Translations under genes and position numbers: made by a program
Assembly: GCA_944327295.1 (NCBI GenBank)
Contig: CALVHF010000001.1
Location: forward strand, 62,001 to 126,000
Direction: 5' to 3'
DNA: 64,000 nucleotides
Source: an uncultured Desulfovibrio sp.
Lineage (GTDB): Bacteria; Desulfobacterota; Desulfovibrionia; Desulfovibrionales; Desulfovibrionaceae
Notes under the pieces: generated by a model
Told to the model about the DNA's origin: nothing
Seen by the model: the letters and a program-made list of their open reading frames with translations, nothing else
Databases searched by the model: none
Part shown: piece after piece, positions 34,324-43,006 of the stretch
Layout of the letters: each line of letters opens with the position of its first letter
How positions within the stretch are numbered: the stretch's first letter is position 1

Positions 34324-36155
34324 GCCGTTTGCCTCATATTGCTGTTCGGCGGAGCAGCCTCTGCCGCCTGTACTGTCTGTACTGCCTGTCCGTCAGGACG
34401 CTGTTCCTGCAGGGTGTTCTGTCCCTGCCCGTCTGCCTGCGACCCTTCGCCCGGGACCTCTCCGGCAGAGGCGTCCCTGGCAGCAAGGGCCGGCTTCAGG
34501 CGTGCGAGGCGGGTGCGCAGCGGAACGGAATCCTGTCTTTTGAGGGAGGGAGGCCGGCGCAGGCGGGCCAGAATCCGTCCGGGCAGCCCTGCATAGAGGG
34601 GAAGGGCCTCTTTTCTGATGCGCACCCATTCCCGCCAGGCAAGAAAGACGGCGAGAAGCGTCGCGCCAAGAAACATGGCAGCCGTGCCAAAGAGCACCGG
34701 CAGCCCCTGAAACAGGGCCTGCACAGGACCTGGCGTGGTGCAAAAGATCGCCTGCACGCAAAGAAGGGCGGAAGCCATGCCGGCTAGGACAAGCTGTTCA
34801 AACCTGGAGACGCGGGCGTCACGAAAGAGCGCATGGACAAGACTTGCTGTCCAGACGAGGAAGAAGACCGCCATTTCCAGGCCCGGACGGCTGGCCAGAT
34901 CCGGAGAGAGCAGCCTTGTGGCCAGGAGATGCCCGGCCATGGCCGCCGGAAGGCCCGCCACCATCCAGGTGGTCACGCCCCTGGCACCCCCGAAGCCGGA
35001 CTTTCGGGAGGTTTTTTCGTGCAGGACCAGCCCCATGGCCAGGGCGCCTGCCACGCACAGGGCAGAGAGACACATGAAAAAGCGCGTGACCGGGTCTGCG
35101 AAGCGGCCGAGATGCAGGGCGCTTGCCGCATACCAGAGGGTGGCGACCACACCGGGTTCCCTGCCGCGTGGCCTGGTCGAGATGTCGCCGCTTTCCATGG
35201 AGGCAACGAGACGCTCGCCCGAGGCCCTGCGCCCGAACAGGGTGCCCCTGGCCTCGCCTGCTTCTATTTCGCTGATCTCGTGCTTGCTGAAGCGGAAGGT
35301 GACAAGGCCTGGTCCGCTCTCCCAGCGTTTTTCGGCAACAACAAGGAGCCGTGCGAGACGCTCGTGCACCCTGTCGCCTGTGGCCTTGTCCGCCGCATAG
35401 ACCGCACGCGCTTCAAGAGCGTCCGGCGTCTTGCGTATGCCCTTGGACTCGACCACAAAGCTGCGCCTGTCTTCCTTGTAGTGGGGGAAGAGGGTGGAAG
35501 GGAGAAAGGACTGGGACGCCAGCACAAGCCCGGAGACAATAAAGAGGACGGCAAAGGGCAGGGTCGCTCCTGCGCCCACGCAATGGCCCTCGTACCACAT
35601 GCGGGCGCCGCTTTTCTCGAGATGGAACAGCCTGGAGGAAAGGCGATCGCGCAGGAAGAAGCCCGAGAGCAGGACAGCCAGCATGCAGAGAGCGCCGAAG
35701 GCAACGACGCGGCGTCCGGCAGGACCAAGGCCAAAGAGGTCAACATGCAGTCTGTAGAGGAAGTTGCCGCCACAGGTGTCGCGGGCTTCGACAAGGGTGC
35801 CTTCCCTGACGTCAAAGCCCCTGAAGACCCAGTGGTGGTGATCGTGGGCGTCTTCAGGCTCGACCAGGGCAAGAGACGGGACGGGATTGCGCGCCGTGGG
35901 CAGGGCGATATGCCACAGCCCTTCGGGATGTCCGAGTTTTTTTGCCAGTTCGAGACCTGTCTGCGCGGCAAGCAGCCTGTTTTCCTCTGTGGGAGCAAGG
36001 GCGGCATGGTGCGTTTCCGGCTGTGCCCAGAAGGTCAGTTCGTGTCTGTAGAGGGAAATGGCGCCCAGGAGAAAGACAAAGAAGCCGAACCAGCCAAGGA
36101 TGAGACCGGCCTTTGCGTGCTGTTCGCGCAGGGCCTTGCGGATGGGAATGTTCAT
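34320..36155 (-). CDS. PepSY-associated TM domain protein
   Basis: 611 residues. Opens REQHAKAGLILGWFGFFVFLLGAISLYRHEL, the first helix of the PepSY-associated TM family, with about six to eight more helices. Members are linked to iron-siderophore uptake (FsrB/FpvG-like, ferric-siderophore reductases in some). The C-terminus is cytosolic, Pro/Gln-rich, ending SNMRQTA. Overlaps both neighbours by 4 bases. In this operon it probably acts on the ligand brought in by the receptor at 36657. Confidence 0.82.
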   Translation of the reverse strand: MNIPIRKALREQHAKAGLILGWFGFFVFLLGAISLYRHELTFWAQPETHHAALAPTEENRLLAAQTGLELAKKLGHPEGLWHIALPTARNPVPSLALVEPEDAHDHHHWVFRGFDVREGTLVEARDTCGGNFLYRLHVDLFGLGPAGRRVVAFGALCMLAVLLSGFFLRDRLSSRLFHLEKSGARMWYEGHCVGAGATLPFAVLFIVSGLVLASQSFLPSTLFPHYKEDRRSFVVESKGIRKTPDALEARAVYAADKATGDRVHERLARLLVVAEKRWESGPGLVTFRFSKHEISEIEAGEARGTLFGRRASGERLVASMESGDISTRPRGREPGVVATLWYAASALHLGRFADPVTRFFMCLSALCVAGALAMGLVLHEKTSRKSGFGGARGVTTWMVAGLPAAMAGHLLATRLLSPDLASRPGLEMAVFFLVWTASLVHALFRDARVSRFEQLVLAGMASALLCVQAIFCTTPGPVQALFQGLPVLFGTAAMFLGATLLAVFLAWREWVRIRKEALPLYAGLPGRILARLRRPPSLKRQDSVPLRTRLARLKPALAARDASAGEVPGEGSQADGQGQNTLQEQRPDGQAVQTVQAAEAAPPNSNMRQTA

Positions 36156-36436
36156 GAGCGCCTGCCTCTGCTGTCACGGTGGTCCCTGTTTTCCTCCCCT
36201 GCCTGTCCGCTGACCGTAAAAACGAGCAGATGTGCGAAAAGGGACAGCGGAGCGAAGAGGAGAAAGGCCAGCAAAAAGGCCGCTGCAGTGGCTTCAAAGG
36301 GGGATCCTGCCCACACAGAGGCTATGCCTGGTGCCAGAACCCAGACAAGAACGAGGCCGAGAGCCATGGAGAGCACGACTCTCAGCCAGGATTTCGTTTC
36401 CTTCGAGCTGAAGAGAGAGTTTCTGAGGGTGTTCAT
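36152..36436 (-). CDS. Small membrane protein, DUF3649-like
   Basis: 94 residues from ATG at 36436 (another ATG is at 36451). Two helices: LRVVLSMALGLVLVWVLAPGIASVWAG and TAAAFLLAFLLFAPLSLFAHLLVF. DUF3649 proteins accompany PepSY genes in iron-uptake operons. Start choice is uncertain because no strong ribosome site is visible; a large inverted repeat lies just ahead at 36466. Its stop overlaps the PepSY start by 4 bases. Confidence 0.5.
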   Translation of the reverse strand: MNTLRNSLFSSKETKSWLRVVLSMALGLVLVWVLAPGIASVWAGSPFEATAAAFLLAFLLFAPLSLFAHLLVFTVSGQAGEENRDHRDSRGRRS

Positions 36437-36465
36437 CGCTGTCTCGCGCATGGAGCGGGACCAGT

Positions 36466-36512
36466 CCGGCAGGGGAAGTGCGGTATACTTCTGGGGAGGC
36501 TTCCCCTGCCGG
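36466..36512. promoter_or_regulatory. 13-bp inverted repeat ahead of the small membrane gene
   Basis: CCGGCAGGGGAAG (36466-36478) and its exact complement (36500-36512) around 21 nt. On the minus strand it sits 30-76 nt before the start at 36436, no T-run. Either an mRNA leader structure or an operator, placed between receptor and PepSY genes. Confidence 0.6.
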
Positions 36513-36656
36513 AAAGGCATTTGGGGTGACAATGGTTGCGCACACAGCCTGTCTTCCGCCTGGTCTGCCTGTCCGGGGCACGGGGGACGGTGCACATGAA
36601 CGGCACTGGTCAGGGGACGGGCTGCCTGCGGAGTTCTTTCTGTTTGCGGGAACCGG

Positions 36657-38696
36657 CTAGAATTCCCAGGCCACCTGGAACCAGTACCTGCGACCGTCTT
36701 CGGGATAGGTGTAGCTGTCGTCGTTGGAGCGCTTGGCGTTGGTCACGTTGTAGACAGCGCCCGAGACCTTGAGGCCATCCACGATTTCGTAGGTAAGGCC
36801 GAAGTCAATGGTCACCATGTCCTCGGAGTTGTGCTGCAGGGAGCCGCCCTGGCCCCAGTTCATGTATTCTTCCTTGCCCCTGTAGGCGAGCTTGGCAAAG
36901 GTGCTCAGATTGTCCAGGGGCTTCCAGTCCACGGTGAGGTTGGCCATGTGCTCGGGCGTGGCCACAAGACGCGCACCTTCGGCTGATTCGTACTTGAAGT
37001 TGTAGGGATTGTCCGAGGCATTATCTATGCGCGAGTAGGTGTAGGTGTAGTTGGCTGTCGCCGTGAGGCTGGGGGTGAAATCGTAGCTGATGGACGCTTC
37101 CACGCCGCCCAGTCGTGCGCCATTGATGTTGTAGTAGATGCTGAGGTATTCACCGGGATTGGCAGGGTCATAGACCATGTTTCCGTCAGCGTCCCTGAAA
37201 CCTTTTGATCCGGTATTGGCTATCTTGTTCCTGTAGTAGGTATAGAAGCCGGTCACGTTGGCACGCAGCCTGTCGTCGTGGTAGTAGAGGCCGAGTTCGT
37301 AGTTGGTGCTCAGCTCAGGCTTGAGGTCCGGGTTGCCTCGGGTAATGGAGCCATTCCTCTGAGGCAGGCCGAAGCTGGGATCGAGCTGGGCTGCCGTGGG
37401 CGACTTGTAGCCCATGGCAACGCCGCCCTTGATGGTCCAGTTGGGCAGGAAGTTCCAGACCGCGTAGCCACGCGGCGTCCAGTAGCCGCCAAAGTCCTGG
37501 TTGTAGGTATAGCGCACGCCGCCAGTCAGGCTGAAATTGTCCACCACGAACCATTCGGCCTCGAGGAAGAGAGCCTCTTCCATGGTTTCCACCTTGCCGC
37601 CATCGGTGCTTTGACCGGGGCTTGTCAGGGTTGAGTAGTAGCCGTCCGGATCATTGAGCTTCTGGTAGCGGTGCTGTCCGCCCACGACAAGGTTCACGGG
37701 ACCAAGTTCCACATTGTACTTGGCGTCCACGGTCCAGTTGGTCAGGAAGGGGGTGCCGGTGGAGGAGCCAAAGCTCTGCACTTCCTCCAGATAGGTGCCA
37801 ACCTCGAGCTTGCCCTTGGGCAGTTCGCCGGAATAGTTGAAGCCGTATTCCTGGCGATCGTAGAAGCTGTACTTGTTGGCCGATCCTTCTGCCAGGTTCT
37901 TGCCGGCGGTCTGGTTCATGATCTGGCGGGCATTCACATAGGAGAACATGAATTCCTGGCCGTCTATGGGCGTGAACCACAGCTTGGCCGTGCCGTCCAG
38001 CTTGCGGTGGCGCGGCATGCCGTCGATTTCGTCAGCCTCGTCCCTGGTCATGGCCTTGCCCCAGACCTGTATGCCAAGCTTGTCCTTGATGATGGGACCG
38101 GAGACATACAGATCGCCGCCAAACTGTTTGCCGCCCGGCTCTTCCCTGATGGTTGCATCGGTTGTGAAGGATCCGGACCATTTCTCGCTGTACTTGCGGG
38201 TGATGATATTGATGACACCACCAAGTGCGTCCGAGCCGTACAGCGTGGACATTGGGCCGCGCACGACCTCAATGCGCTCAATGGCCGAGACCGGGGGCAT
38301 CCAGTTGGTTGTCAGGCCATCGTCAATGCCGCCTTTCACAGTTGAGGAAGAGGTGTTCTGGCGCTTGCCGTCCACCAGAATAAGCACGTGATCCGACTGC
38401 ATGCCGCGAATGGAAATAGTGCCCGTGTCACCGCCTATCATGGCAACGCCGGGCACGGAGCGCAGGGCGTCTGCCAGGGAGTTGACGGACTTGTTCTCCA
38501 TTTCCTGACGCGTGATGACGCTGATGGTGGCAGGAGCTTCGCGAATATCTTGTTCATAACCTGAAGCCGTGACAACGACGTCCGAAGTTGTCACGACATC
38601 TTCGCCCCGGGCTGTGGATGTGCCAAATGGTGCAAGGATCAGCAGCAGGGCAAGGCAAAAGGCACATTTTTTCCTCTGGCTGTGTGTGAGAGCCAT
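36657..38696 (-). CDS. TonB-dependent outer-membrane receptor
   Basis: 679 residues from ATG at 38696 (AAGGAGG upstream). Signal peptide (LALLLILAPFGTSTARG), TonB box region DVVVTAS near residue 40, plug domain with VITRQEMENKSVNSLADALRSVPGV and ISIRGMQSDHVLILVDGKRQ, then GPMSTLYGSDALGGVINIITRKYSEKW; the rest is the 22-stranded barrel ending in W-E-F. CirA/FepA-like, so ferric catecholate or similar ligand is likely but not shown. Genes for TonB, ExbB, ExbD and PepSY follow in the same direction. Confidence 0.9.
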   Translation of the reverse strand: MALTHSQRKKCAFCLALLLILAPFGTSTARGEDVVTTSDVVVTASGYEQDIREAPATISVITRQEMENKSVNSLADALRSVPGVAMIGGDTGTISIRGMQSDHVLILVDGKRQNTSSSTVKGGIDDGLTTNWMPPVSAIERIEVVRGPMSTLYGSDALGGVINIITRKYSEKWSGSFTTDATIREEPGGKQFGGDLYVSGPIIKDKLGIQVWGKAMTRDEADEIDGMPRHRKLDGTAKLWFTPIDGQEFMFSYVNARQIMNQTAGKNLAEGSANKYSFYDRQEYGFNYSGELPKGKLEVGTYLEEVQSFGSSTGTPFLTNWTVDAKYNVELGPVNLVVGGQHRYQKLNDPDGYYSTLTSPGQSTDGGKVETMEEALFLEAEWFVVDNFSLTGGVRYTYNQDFGGYWTPRGYAVWNFLPNWTIKGGVAMGYKSPTAAQLDPSFGLPQRNGSITRGNPDLKPELSTNYELGLYYHDDRLRANVTGFYTYYRNKIANTGSKGFRDADGNMVYDPANPGEYLSIYYNINGARLGGVEASISYDFTPSLTATANYTYTYSRIDNASDNPYNFKYESAEGARLVATPEHMANLTVDWKPLDNLSTFAKLAYRGKEEYMNWGQGGSLQHNSEDMVTIDFGLTYEIVDGLKVSGAVYNVTNAKRSNDDSYTYPEDGRRYWFQVAWEF

Positions 38697-38908
38697 CAAG
38701 TTCCTCCTTGTGCGCAGGGTGTGATAAAAAAGACTTTGAATTTTTATTTCGAATCGGGCCAGCATCCGGGTCGACTTCCAAAGCTTCCCAAGCTTCCCAT
38801 GACCACTGGGGCGCACCATAGAGGACAAATCTTGCACGAGTTTTGCAAGAGGAAATTTTTTTCCGACAGGATGGTAAGATTTTGAAAATGACTGTCAGTT
38901 TCTTTTTT

Positions 38909-38923
38909 AGATTGTTACAATCT
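38909..38923. promoter_or_regulatory. Palindrome AGATTGT-T-ACAATCT upstream of receptor
   Basis: Perfect 7-1-7 palindrome in an AT-rich stretch, 213 bp before the receptor ATG. The shape resembles operator sites of dimeric regulators; the protein is unknown. Confidence 0.45.
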
Positions 38924-39061
38924 TGCAAGGTCTGTCTCCCGATCCTGACGGAGGACACGCTGCATGCCGCCGTCCGGTGCCGCTTTGGGGAGCGCGCCCC
39001 GGGACAGGCGTTGTGTTGCCTTCCTGCAAGAAAAGGGGGGCAGCAAAGATGTACGGATGTG

Positions 39062-39114
39062 CAGGAAAGAAGCGGTTTCCGGCAGGCACGCTGGGCGCGT
39101 TCTGCCGGAAACCG
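39062..39114 (-). terminator. Terminator after the PreP-like protease gene
   Basis: 13-bp perfect stem (CGGTTTCCGGCAG and complement), 16-nt loop, followed on the minus strand by CTTCTTTCC. Confidence 0.7.
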
Positions 39115-39125
39115 CGGGACAGGAA

Positions 39126-42032
39126 CTAGAAGAGGGAGGTGCAGCTCCAGCCCAGGGACCGGGCGACTTCGCCGGCCCTGGCGCCGCCAATGACGCAGAC
39201 ATGGCCCTTTTCGGCCACTTCCTGCATGATGTCGGCAAAGGCCCGGAAGTCTTCCACCCTGGTGGCCAGGATTTCTTCGCGCTGGGTCTGCAGCTCCTCG
39301 TTGCTGATGCCGCTCAGGAGCCGCAGCAGGGAGACATTGCCGCGGGCATCGGGCAGGAGGTAGGCATCCACATCGCCAATGGTGCCCACAATGGCCCTTG
39401 TGAGCTCGTCTTTGGAGAGGCTGATGCGGGAGAGGTAGGAGGCAATGCCGTCATAGGCCCTGAGGGTGGCCTCCACATTGGGATCCCGGTAGCTTGAGCA
39501 GACGAAGTTGCCGGAATAGAGCTCCTGGGAGCAGAAGGCGCCGTAGGCGCCGCCCAGCACGCGCACCTGTTCCCACAGATAGCTGCGGCTCAGATGGCGG
39601 ACAATGACCCGCACCGGGCCGTGCAGCTCGCCATAGCCCAGCTGCTTCAGGTTGCAGCCCTTGGCCACGTAATTGACCTGGCTTGGGGAGGTGAAGACTT
39701 CGGCTGCGGGGCGGCTGGCCAGGGAAAGGACCTGGCTGCCGTCGGCAGCGGCTGCCCCGGGCAGGCTGGCCCAGAGGCTCTGCGCCTCGGCAAAGACCCT
39801 GGCAATCTGGGCCTCTTCGCCCACGCAGTTCACGTAGCCCGGGCGGGCGGCCACAAGGAAGCGGCGCAGGTCTTCGAAATCCTCCAGCAGCCTGGGGAAG
39901 GCGTCGTCCCAGGACTCCAGGCGCGAGCGGACGGTGGACAGGGAGCTTATGCCGGACATGAGCTCGGACATGTAGGCGTCCGTGGTGTAGTGGGAGCGCA
40001 CCCTGAGGGACGCGGCCGCATGGCCCGAGGAAATGAGGCCCTGTTCAAGGCGGGCCTTGTCCTCTAGGAGCATTTCCCTGAGGCGCTGGCCAAGCAGGCT
40101 CTGATCGGTCACGGGCTCAAGGAGCATTTCCTTTAACAGGCCGAAGAGGTCGCCGATTTTGTCGGCCACAGCCTTGCCGCCCAGGGAGAGGTAGCAGCGC
40201 ACCTCGCCATCCTTGCGGGTTACAAGGGTGGTGTCGGCGCCAAGGCCGCCTGTCTTGGCATCAATGAGCGCGCCGAGTTCCGTATAGTCATGCCGTGCCG
40301 TGCCAACTTCCCTGAAGGAACGCATGAAGAGGCCCAAGGAGGGCAGCAGGCGCACGGGCAGCTTGGGCATGGGCACAAGGAGGTTGAGATAGGCTATGCC
40401 CCTGGTGGGCTGCTCATGGGCCACGCAGGTCAGGCTTTGCTCCTCGTGCACGTCCCTCTTGATGAAGCGGCCCTGTGCGGGCAGATCGCCAAGACCCAGG
40501 CTCGGAATGGAGACCAGGGCCTCAGGGCTGTCCGGAGTGCTCTGCGCCTTCTGGAGATCCGTGCAGATTGTGCACACCTCCTGCTTTTGTTTCTCGTCCA
40601 GGGAGGCCTGTATGCCTGCAAGACGTTGCGCCTCCTCCCGGGCCAGCTGGTCGGCCATGTCGGTCTGGGGACGCAGGATGACCGTGGCCCTGCTGGGATT
40701 GTCCAGGAAGAGGGTGCGCAGGGCCTCTTCAAAGACGCGTTCGCCTTTGGCCAGGCGATCCTTGATGTGTTGCAGGGGGGCTTCCCAGGCGAGCGACGCC
40801 AGGGGATCGTGGTCATAGAGCCAGGTGGACAGGGACTGCAGCATGGCGGCAAGGCCGCGGGGGAAGGATCCGAAATTGCTTTCCCTGTAGGCAAATTCCA
40901 CGGTATTGACGGCTGCCTCCACAAGGGACGGGTCAATGCCGTCCCTGGCAAGCTCTTCCAGGGTGGTCAGGATGAGTTCCTCTGCCCTGGGGATATTGTC
41001 TTCGGCTATGCCCTTGAGGCCGGTGGAATAGAACGTCTGGGCCAGATCCGTTTCCAGGCCGCCGCCCACGGTGTCCTCGCCAAGACCGGAGGAAATGAGA
41101 GCCCTGCGCAGAGGGGAGCCGGGCATGCCTTCCAGAATGTGCTCCAGCATGCTCAGGATCATGGTGCGTTCCAGATCGCCGCGGATGCCGGTGAGCCAGT
41201 TCATGGTGAAGAGGCAGGAACCATCCTTTTCGGCCGCATAGGGCTTGATGATCCGTGTGGGCGCGCTGAAGGCCGGCTGCAGGGGAATGCAGGAATCCAC
41301 CTCGCAGCGGGTCTGCCCCTCCAGGGCCCTGGCCACAATGTTCAGGCGCTCTTCCTCGGGATCATCGCCCCAGAAGAAGAAGCGGGCATTGGAGGGATGG
41401 TAGTAGCGGCTGTGGAAGTCCTTGAACTCTTCGTAGGTGAGCGTGGGGATCACGGCCGGATTGCCGCCGGAATCAAGGCTGTAGAGCGTGTCTGGGAAGA
41501 TGGCATGCTGGCTTTCCTCGGCAATGCGCGAGTCCGGCGAGGAATACACGCCCTTCATCTCGTTGTAGACAACACCCTTGTATTCCCAAGTCCCGTCCGG
41601 TGTGTCGGCCTCTATGTGCCAGCCTTCCTGGCGGAAGATATTTTCGCTGATGAGCGGATGGAAGACGGCGTCGATATAGACATCAATGAGATTGTAGAAG
41701 TCCTGCAGGTTGGCACTGGCCACGGGGTAGCAGGTCTTGTCCGGAAAGGTGAAGGCATTGAGAAAGCTCTGCAGGGAGCTTTGCAGAAGGACCAGGAAGG
41801 GTTCCTTCACGGGATACTTGTCCGAACCGCACAACACGGAATGCTCCAGAATGTGGGCCACTCCTGTGGAATTCTTGGGCGGCGTGCGGAAGGTCACACC
41901 AAAGCATTTGTTCTCGTCGTCATTGCAGACGGAAACGATTTCTGCACCGGTTGCAGTATGTCTGTAATAACGTGCCCTGCCATTGACTTCGCAGAGGTTG
42001 CGTTCGTCAATGAGAGTGAAGTCGTTCTTCAA
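39126..42032 (-). CDS. M16C zinc metalloprotease (PreP/presequence protease type)
   Basis: 968 residues from a TTG at 42032 that has AAGGAG seven bases upstream; the open frame continues further 5' but that extension has no ribosome site and crosses a terminator. Inverted zinc motif HILEH near residue 56, with the distal Glu in the EMKGVYSSPDSR region. Four M16 repeats form two halves of a clamshell that degrades peptides after import or export. Family knowledge: organellar PreP cuts transit peptides; bacterial role is unclear. Lone gene, minus strand. Confidence 0.9.
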   Translation of the reverse strand: MKNDFTLIDERNLCEVNGRARYYRHTATGAEIVSVCNDDENKCFGVTFRTPPKNSTGVAHILEHSVLCGSDKYPVKEPFLVLLQSSLQSFLNAFTFPDKTCYPVASANLQDFYNLIDVYIDAVFHPLISENIFRQEGWHIEADTPDGTWEYKGVVYNEMKGVYSSPDSRIAEESQHAIFPDTLYSLDSGGNPAVIPTLTYEEFKDFHSRYYHPSNARFFFWGDDPEEERLNIVARALEGQTRCEVDSCIPLQPAFSAPTRIIKPYAAEKDGSCLFTMNWLTGIRGDLERTMILSMLEHILEGMPGSPLRRALISSGLGEDTVGGGLETDLAQTFYSTGLKGIAEDNIPRAEELILTTLEELARDGIDPSLVEAAVNTVEFAYRESNFGSFPRGLAAMLQSLSTWLYDHDPLASLAWEAPLQHIKDRLAKGERVFEEALRTLFLDNPSRATVILRPQTDMADQLAREEAQRLAGIQASLDEKQKQEVCTICTDLQKAQSTPDSPEALVSIPSLGLGDLPAQGRFIKRDVHEEQSLTCVAHEQPTRGIAYLNLLVPMPKLPVRLLPSLGLFMRSFREVGTARHDYTELGALIDAKTGGLGADTTLVTRKDGEVRCYLSLGGKAVADKIGDLFGLLKEMLLEPVTDQSLLGQRLREMLLEDKARLEQGLISSGHAAASLRVRSHYTTDAYMSELMSGISSLSTVRSRLESWDDAFPRLLEDFEDLRRFLVAARPGYVNCVGEEAQIARVFAEAQSLWASLPGAAAADGSQVLSLASRPAAEVFTSPSQVNYVAKGCNLKQLGYGELHGPVRVIVRHLSRSYLWEQVRVLGGAYGAFCSQELYSGNFVCSSYRDPNVEATLRAYDGIASYLSRISLSKDELTRAIVGTIGDVDAYLLPDARGNVSLLRLLSGISNEELQTQREEILATRVEDFRAFADIMQEVAEKGHVCVIGGARAGEVARSLGWSCTSLF

Positions 42033-42227
42033 GAGGGTTCTCCTTCTGTGTTTGGGAAACGTGTGTGATTTTGGAACAAGAGAAAGTTCTGGTCTGCGTT
42101 GTCTGGAGTGCATCTGTCTGGAGTGCGTCTTTCGGCAGCATTCTTGCCAGCTCTTGGGGCATCTGTCCAGCGGGCCGGACGTGGGATCCCTTGCGACCTG
42201 CCTCCTCTCCCGAGCCCCTGTGCGGAC
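42033..42227 (-). other. Leader of the PreP-like gene
   Basis: 195 bp between an upstream terminator and the TTG start. It holds the 15-bp tandem repeat at 42100 and probably the promoter, which I could not place. Confidence 0.4.
42100..42129. repeat. Tandem 15-bp repeat
   Basis: TGTCTGGAGTGC(A/G)TC in two back-to-back copies (42100-42114, 42115-42129) with one difference. Confidence 0.8.
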
Positions 42228-42265
42228 AAAAAAAGTGACCTGAAGAGTGTGCTTCTTCAGGTCAC
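42228..42265 (-). terminator. Terminator of the minus-strand sigma54 transcript
   Basis: Minus-strand stem GTGACCTGAAG / CTTCAGGTCAC (11 bp, 9-nt loop) followed by TTTTTTT. It lies upstream of the PreP gene, so it can only end a transcript coming from the right. Confidence 0.85.
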
Positions 42266-42719
42266 GGGTCTCACAGAAAGGTTTGGCAGAAAGGTTTGGG
42301 AGGAGGGGACTGAGAGTACTGGAATGTTCGGGAGGAGATGTTTTGGTCACTTCTGCGGACTGGCCTGTGCCTTGGAAATGGCGGTCCGTCAGGGATTGAG
42401 CTGTATGTGGTGCTGGCGACAGAGCCAGAGTTGCAAGAGGTTGTGGCCAGAGCGGTCCCTCTGTGCCTTCTTTTGGGAGGTGTTGCGCAGTGCCCGCAGG
42501 GGGCTGTATGATATCCGCCATGTTTTCCGGGACAAAGGGAGTGAACCCGGATGTGAAAGCGGCTTGCAGAGAGTAGGGATGGGTTGGGCGGTATGCCAAG
42601 GGGGCAAGCATACCGCCCGGCAAGGAGCAAACATGGAGCTTCAGTTCCCGGCATGATGGGAAGGGGGACCGTCCTTAAGGAAATGGGCATGTGGGACGGT
42701 CTTTTCTGAACTCGTTCAC
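42228..42719 (-). ncRNA. Candidate sigma54-dependent noncoding RNA (minus strand)
   Basis: About 490 nt from the predicted start at 42719 to the terminator. Near its 5' end is a GACCGTCC/GGACGGTC stem (42703-42668), then an 11-bp stem GGGCGGTATGC (42618-42586). The 3' part is purine-poor with CACCTCCC (42482), TCTCCTCCCG (42338) and CCCCTCCTCCC (42308), all able to pair with ribosome binding sites, and a 13-bp tandem repeat (42274-42299). No frame in it has a good ribosome site or known protein. It could instead be a long attenuated leader of PreP. Confidence 0.6.
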
Positions 42720-42729
42720 CCACATCCTA

Positions 42730-42746
42730 AGCAACAAGCGTGCCAA
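42730..42746 (-). promoter_or_regulatory. Consensus sigma54 promoter, minus strand
   Basis: TTGGCACGCTTGTTGCT, a perfect match to TTGGCACG-N4-TTGCW with GG-N10-GC spacing. Predicted start near 42719. Confidence 0.85.
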
Positions 42747-42979
42747 CTATGAAAATAATTCTTTGACCTATTTGTATCATTGTCTTTTTTGCAAGAGATG
42801 TGGTTGCGTGGCAGGCCAGGCTCTCCGGGATACATGAGCAGACCACTGTTTAGAAATCAGACAGTGCCGGCCGGCTGTGTGTGAAAGCTATCCATCCCGG
42901 GTGTCCGATTTGGCGACACATTCGGGCAGAGGTCTCCCCAAAGTGCCCCCTGGGGCGGCTTCGGTCGTAAAAAGAAATC
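42747..42979. promoter_or_regulatory. Shared control region between divergent sigma54 promoters
   Basis: 233 bp without a gene. It holds a GTGTC-N9-GACAC dyad (42901-42919), 97 bp before the plus-strand start and 191 bp before the minus-strand start, the 10-bp palindrome GCCGGCCGGC, and an AT-rich stretch near 42750-42800 that could bend. Suited to one enhancer-binding protein serving both promoters. Confidence 0.55.
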
Positions 42980-42996
42980 CTGGCACGCTTCATGCA
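42980..42996 (+). promoter_or_regulatory. Sigma54 promoter, plus strand
   Basis: CTGGCACGCTTCATGCA, GG-N10-GC, one base from consensus (TTGCA replaced by ATGCA, as in the flhG promoter at 19851). Predicted start near 43007. Confidence 0.85.
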
Positions 42997-43006
42997 TATT
43001 AAAAAG

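Larger units (their letters stand above)
38697..39125. other. Leader region of the receptor gene
   Basis: AT-rich 430 bp between PreP and receptor. It has repeats of CTTGCA/TGCAAG (38831-38849, and CTTGCAAG at 38922) and the 15-bp palindrome at 38909. No clear Fur box was found. The PreP terminator is at its left side. No gene is seen. Confidence 0.5.

Noticed and set aside
40290-42068. 592-codon open frame on the plus strand
   Set aside because: Antisense shadow of the PreP-like protease; composition follows the opposite-strand codons and no domain is recognisable.
42033-42623. N-terminal extension of the PreP-like protein
   Set aside because: The open frame crosses an intrinsic terminator and low-complexity sequence; the TTG at 42032 has an ideal ribosome site and gives the normal family length.
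42668-42711. Plus-strand terminator (GACCGTCC/GGACGGTC followed by TTTTCT)
   Set aside because: No plus-strand gene ends here; it is better read as a 5' stem of the minus-strand sigma54 transcript.
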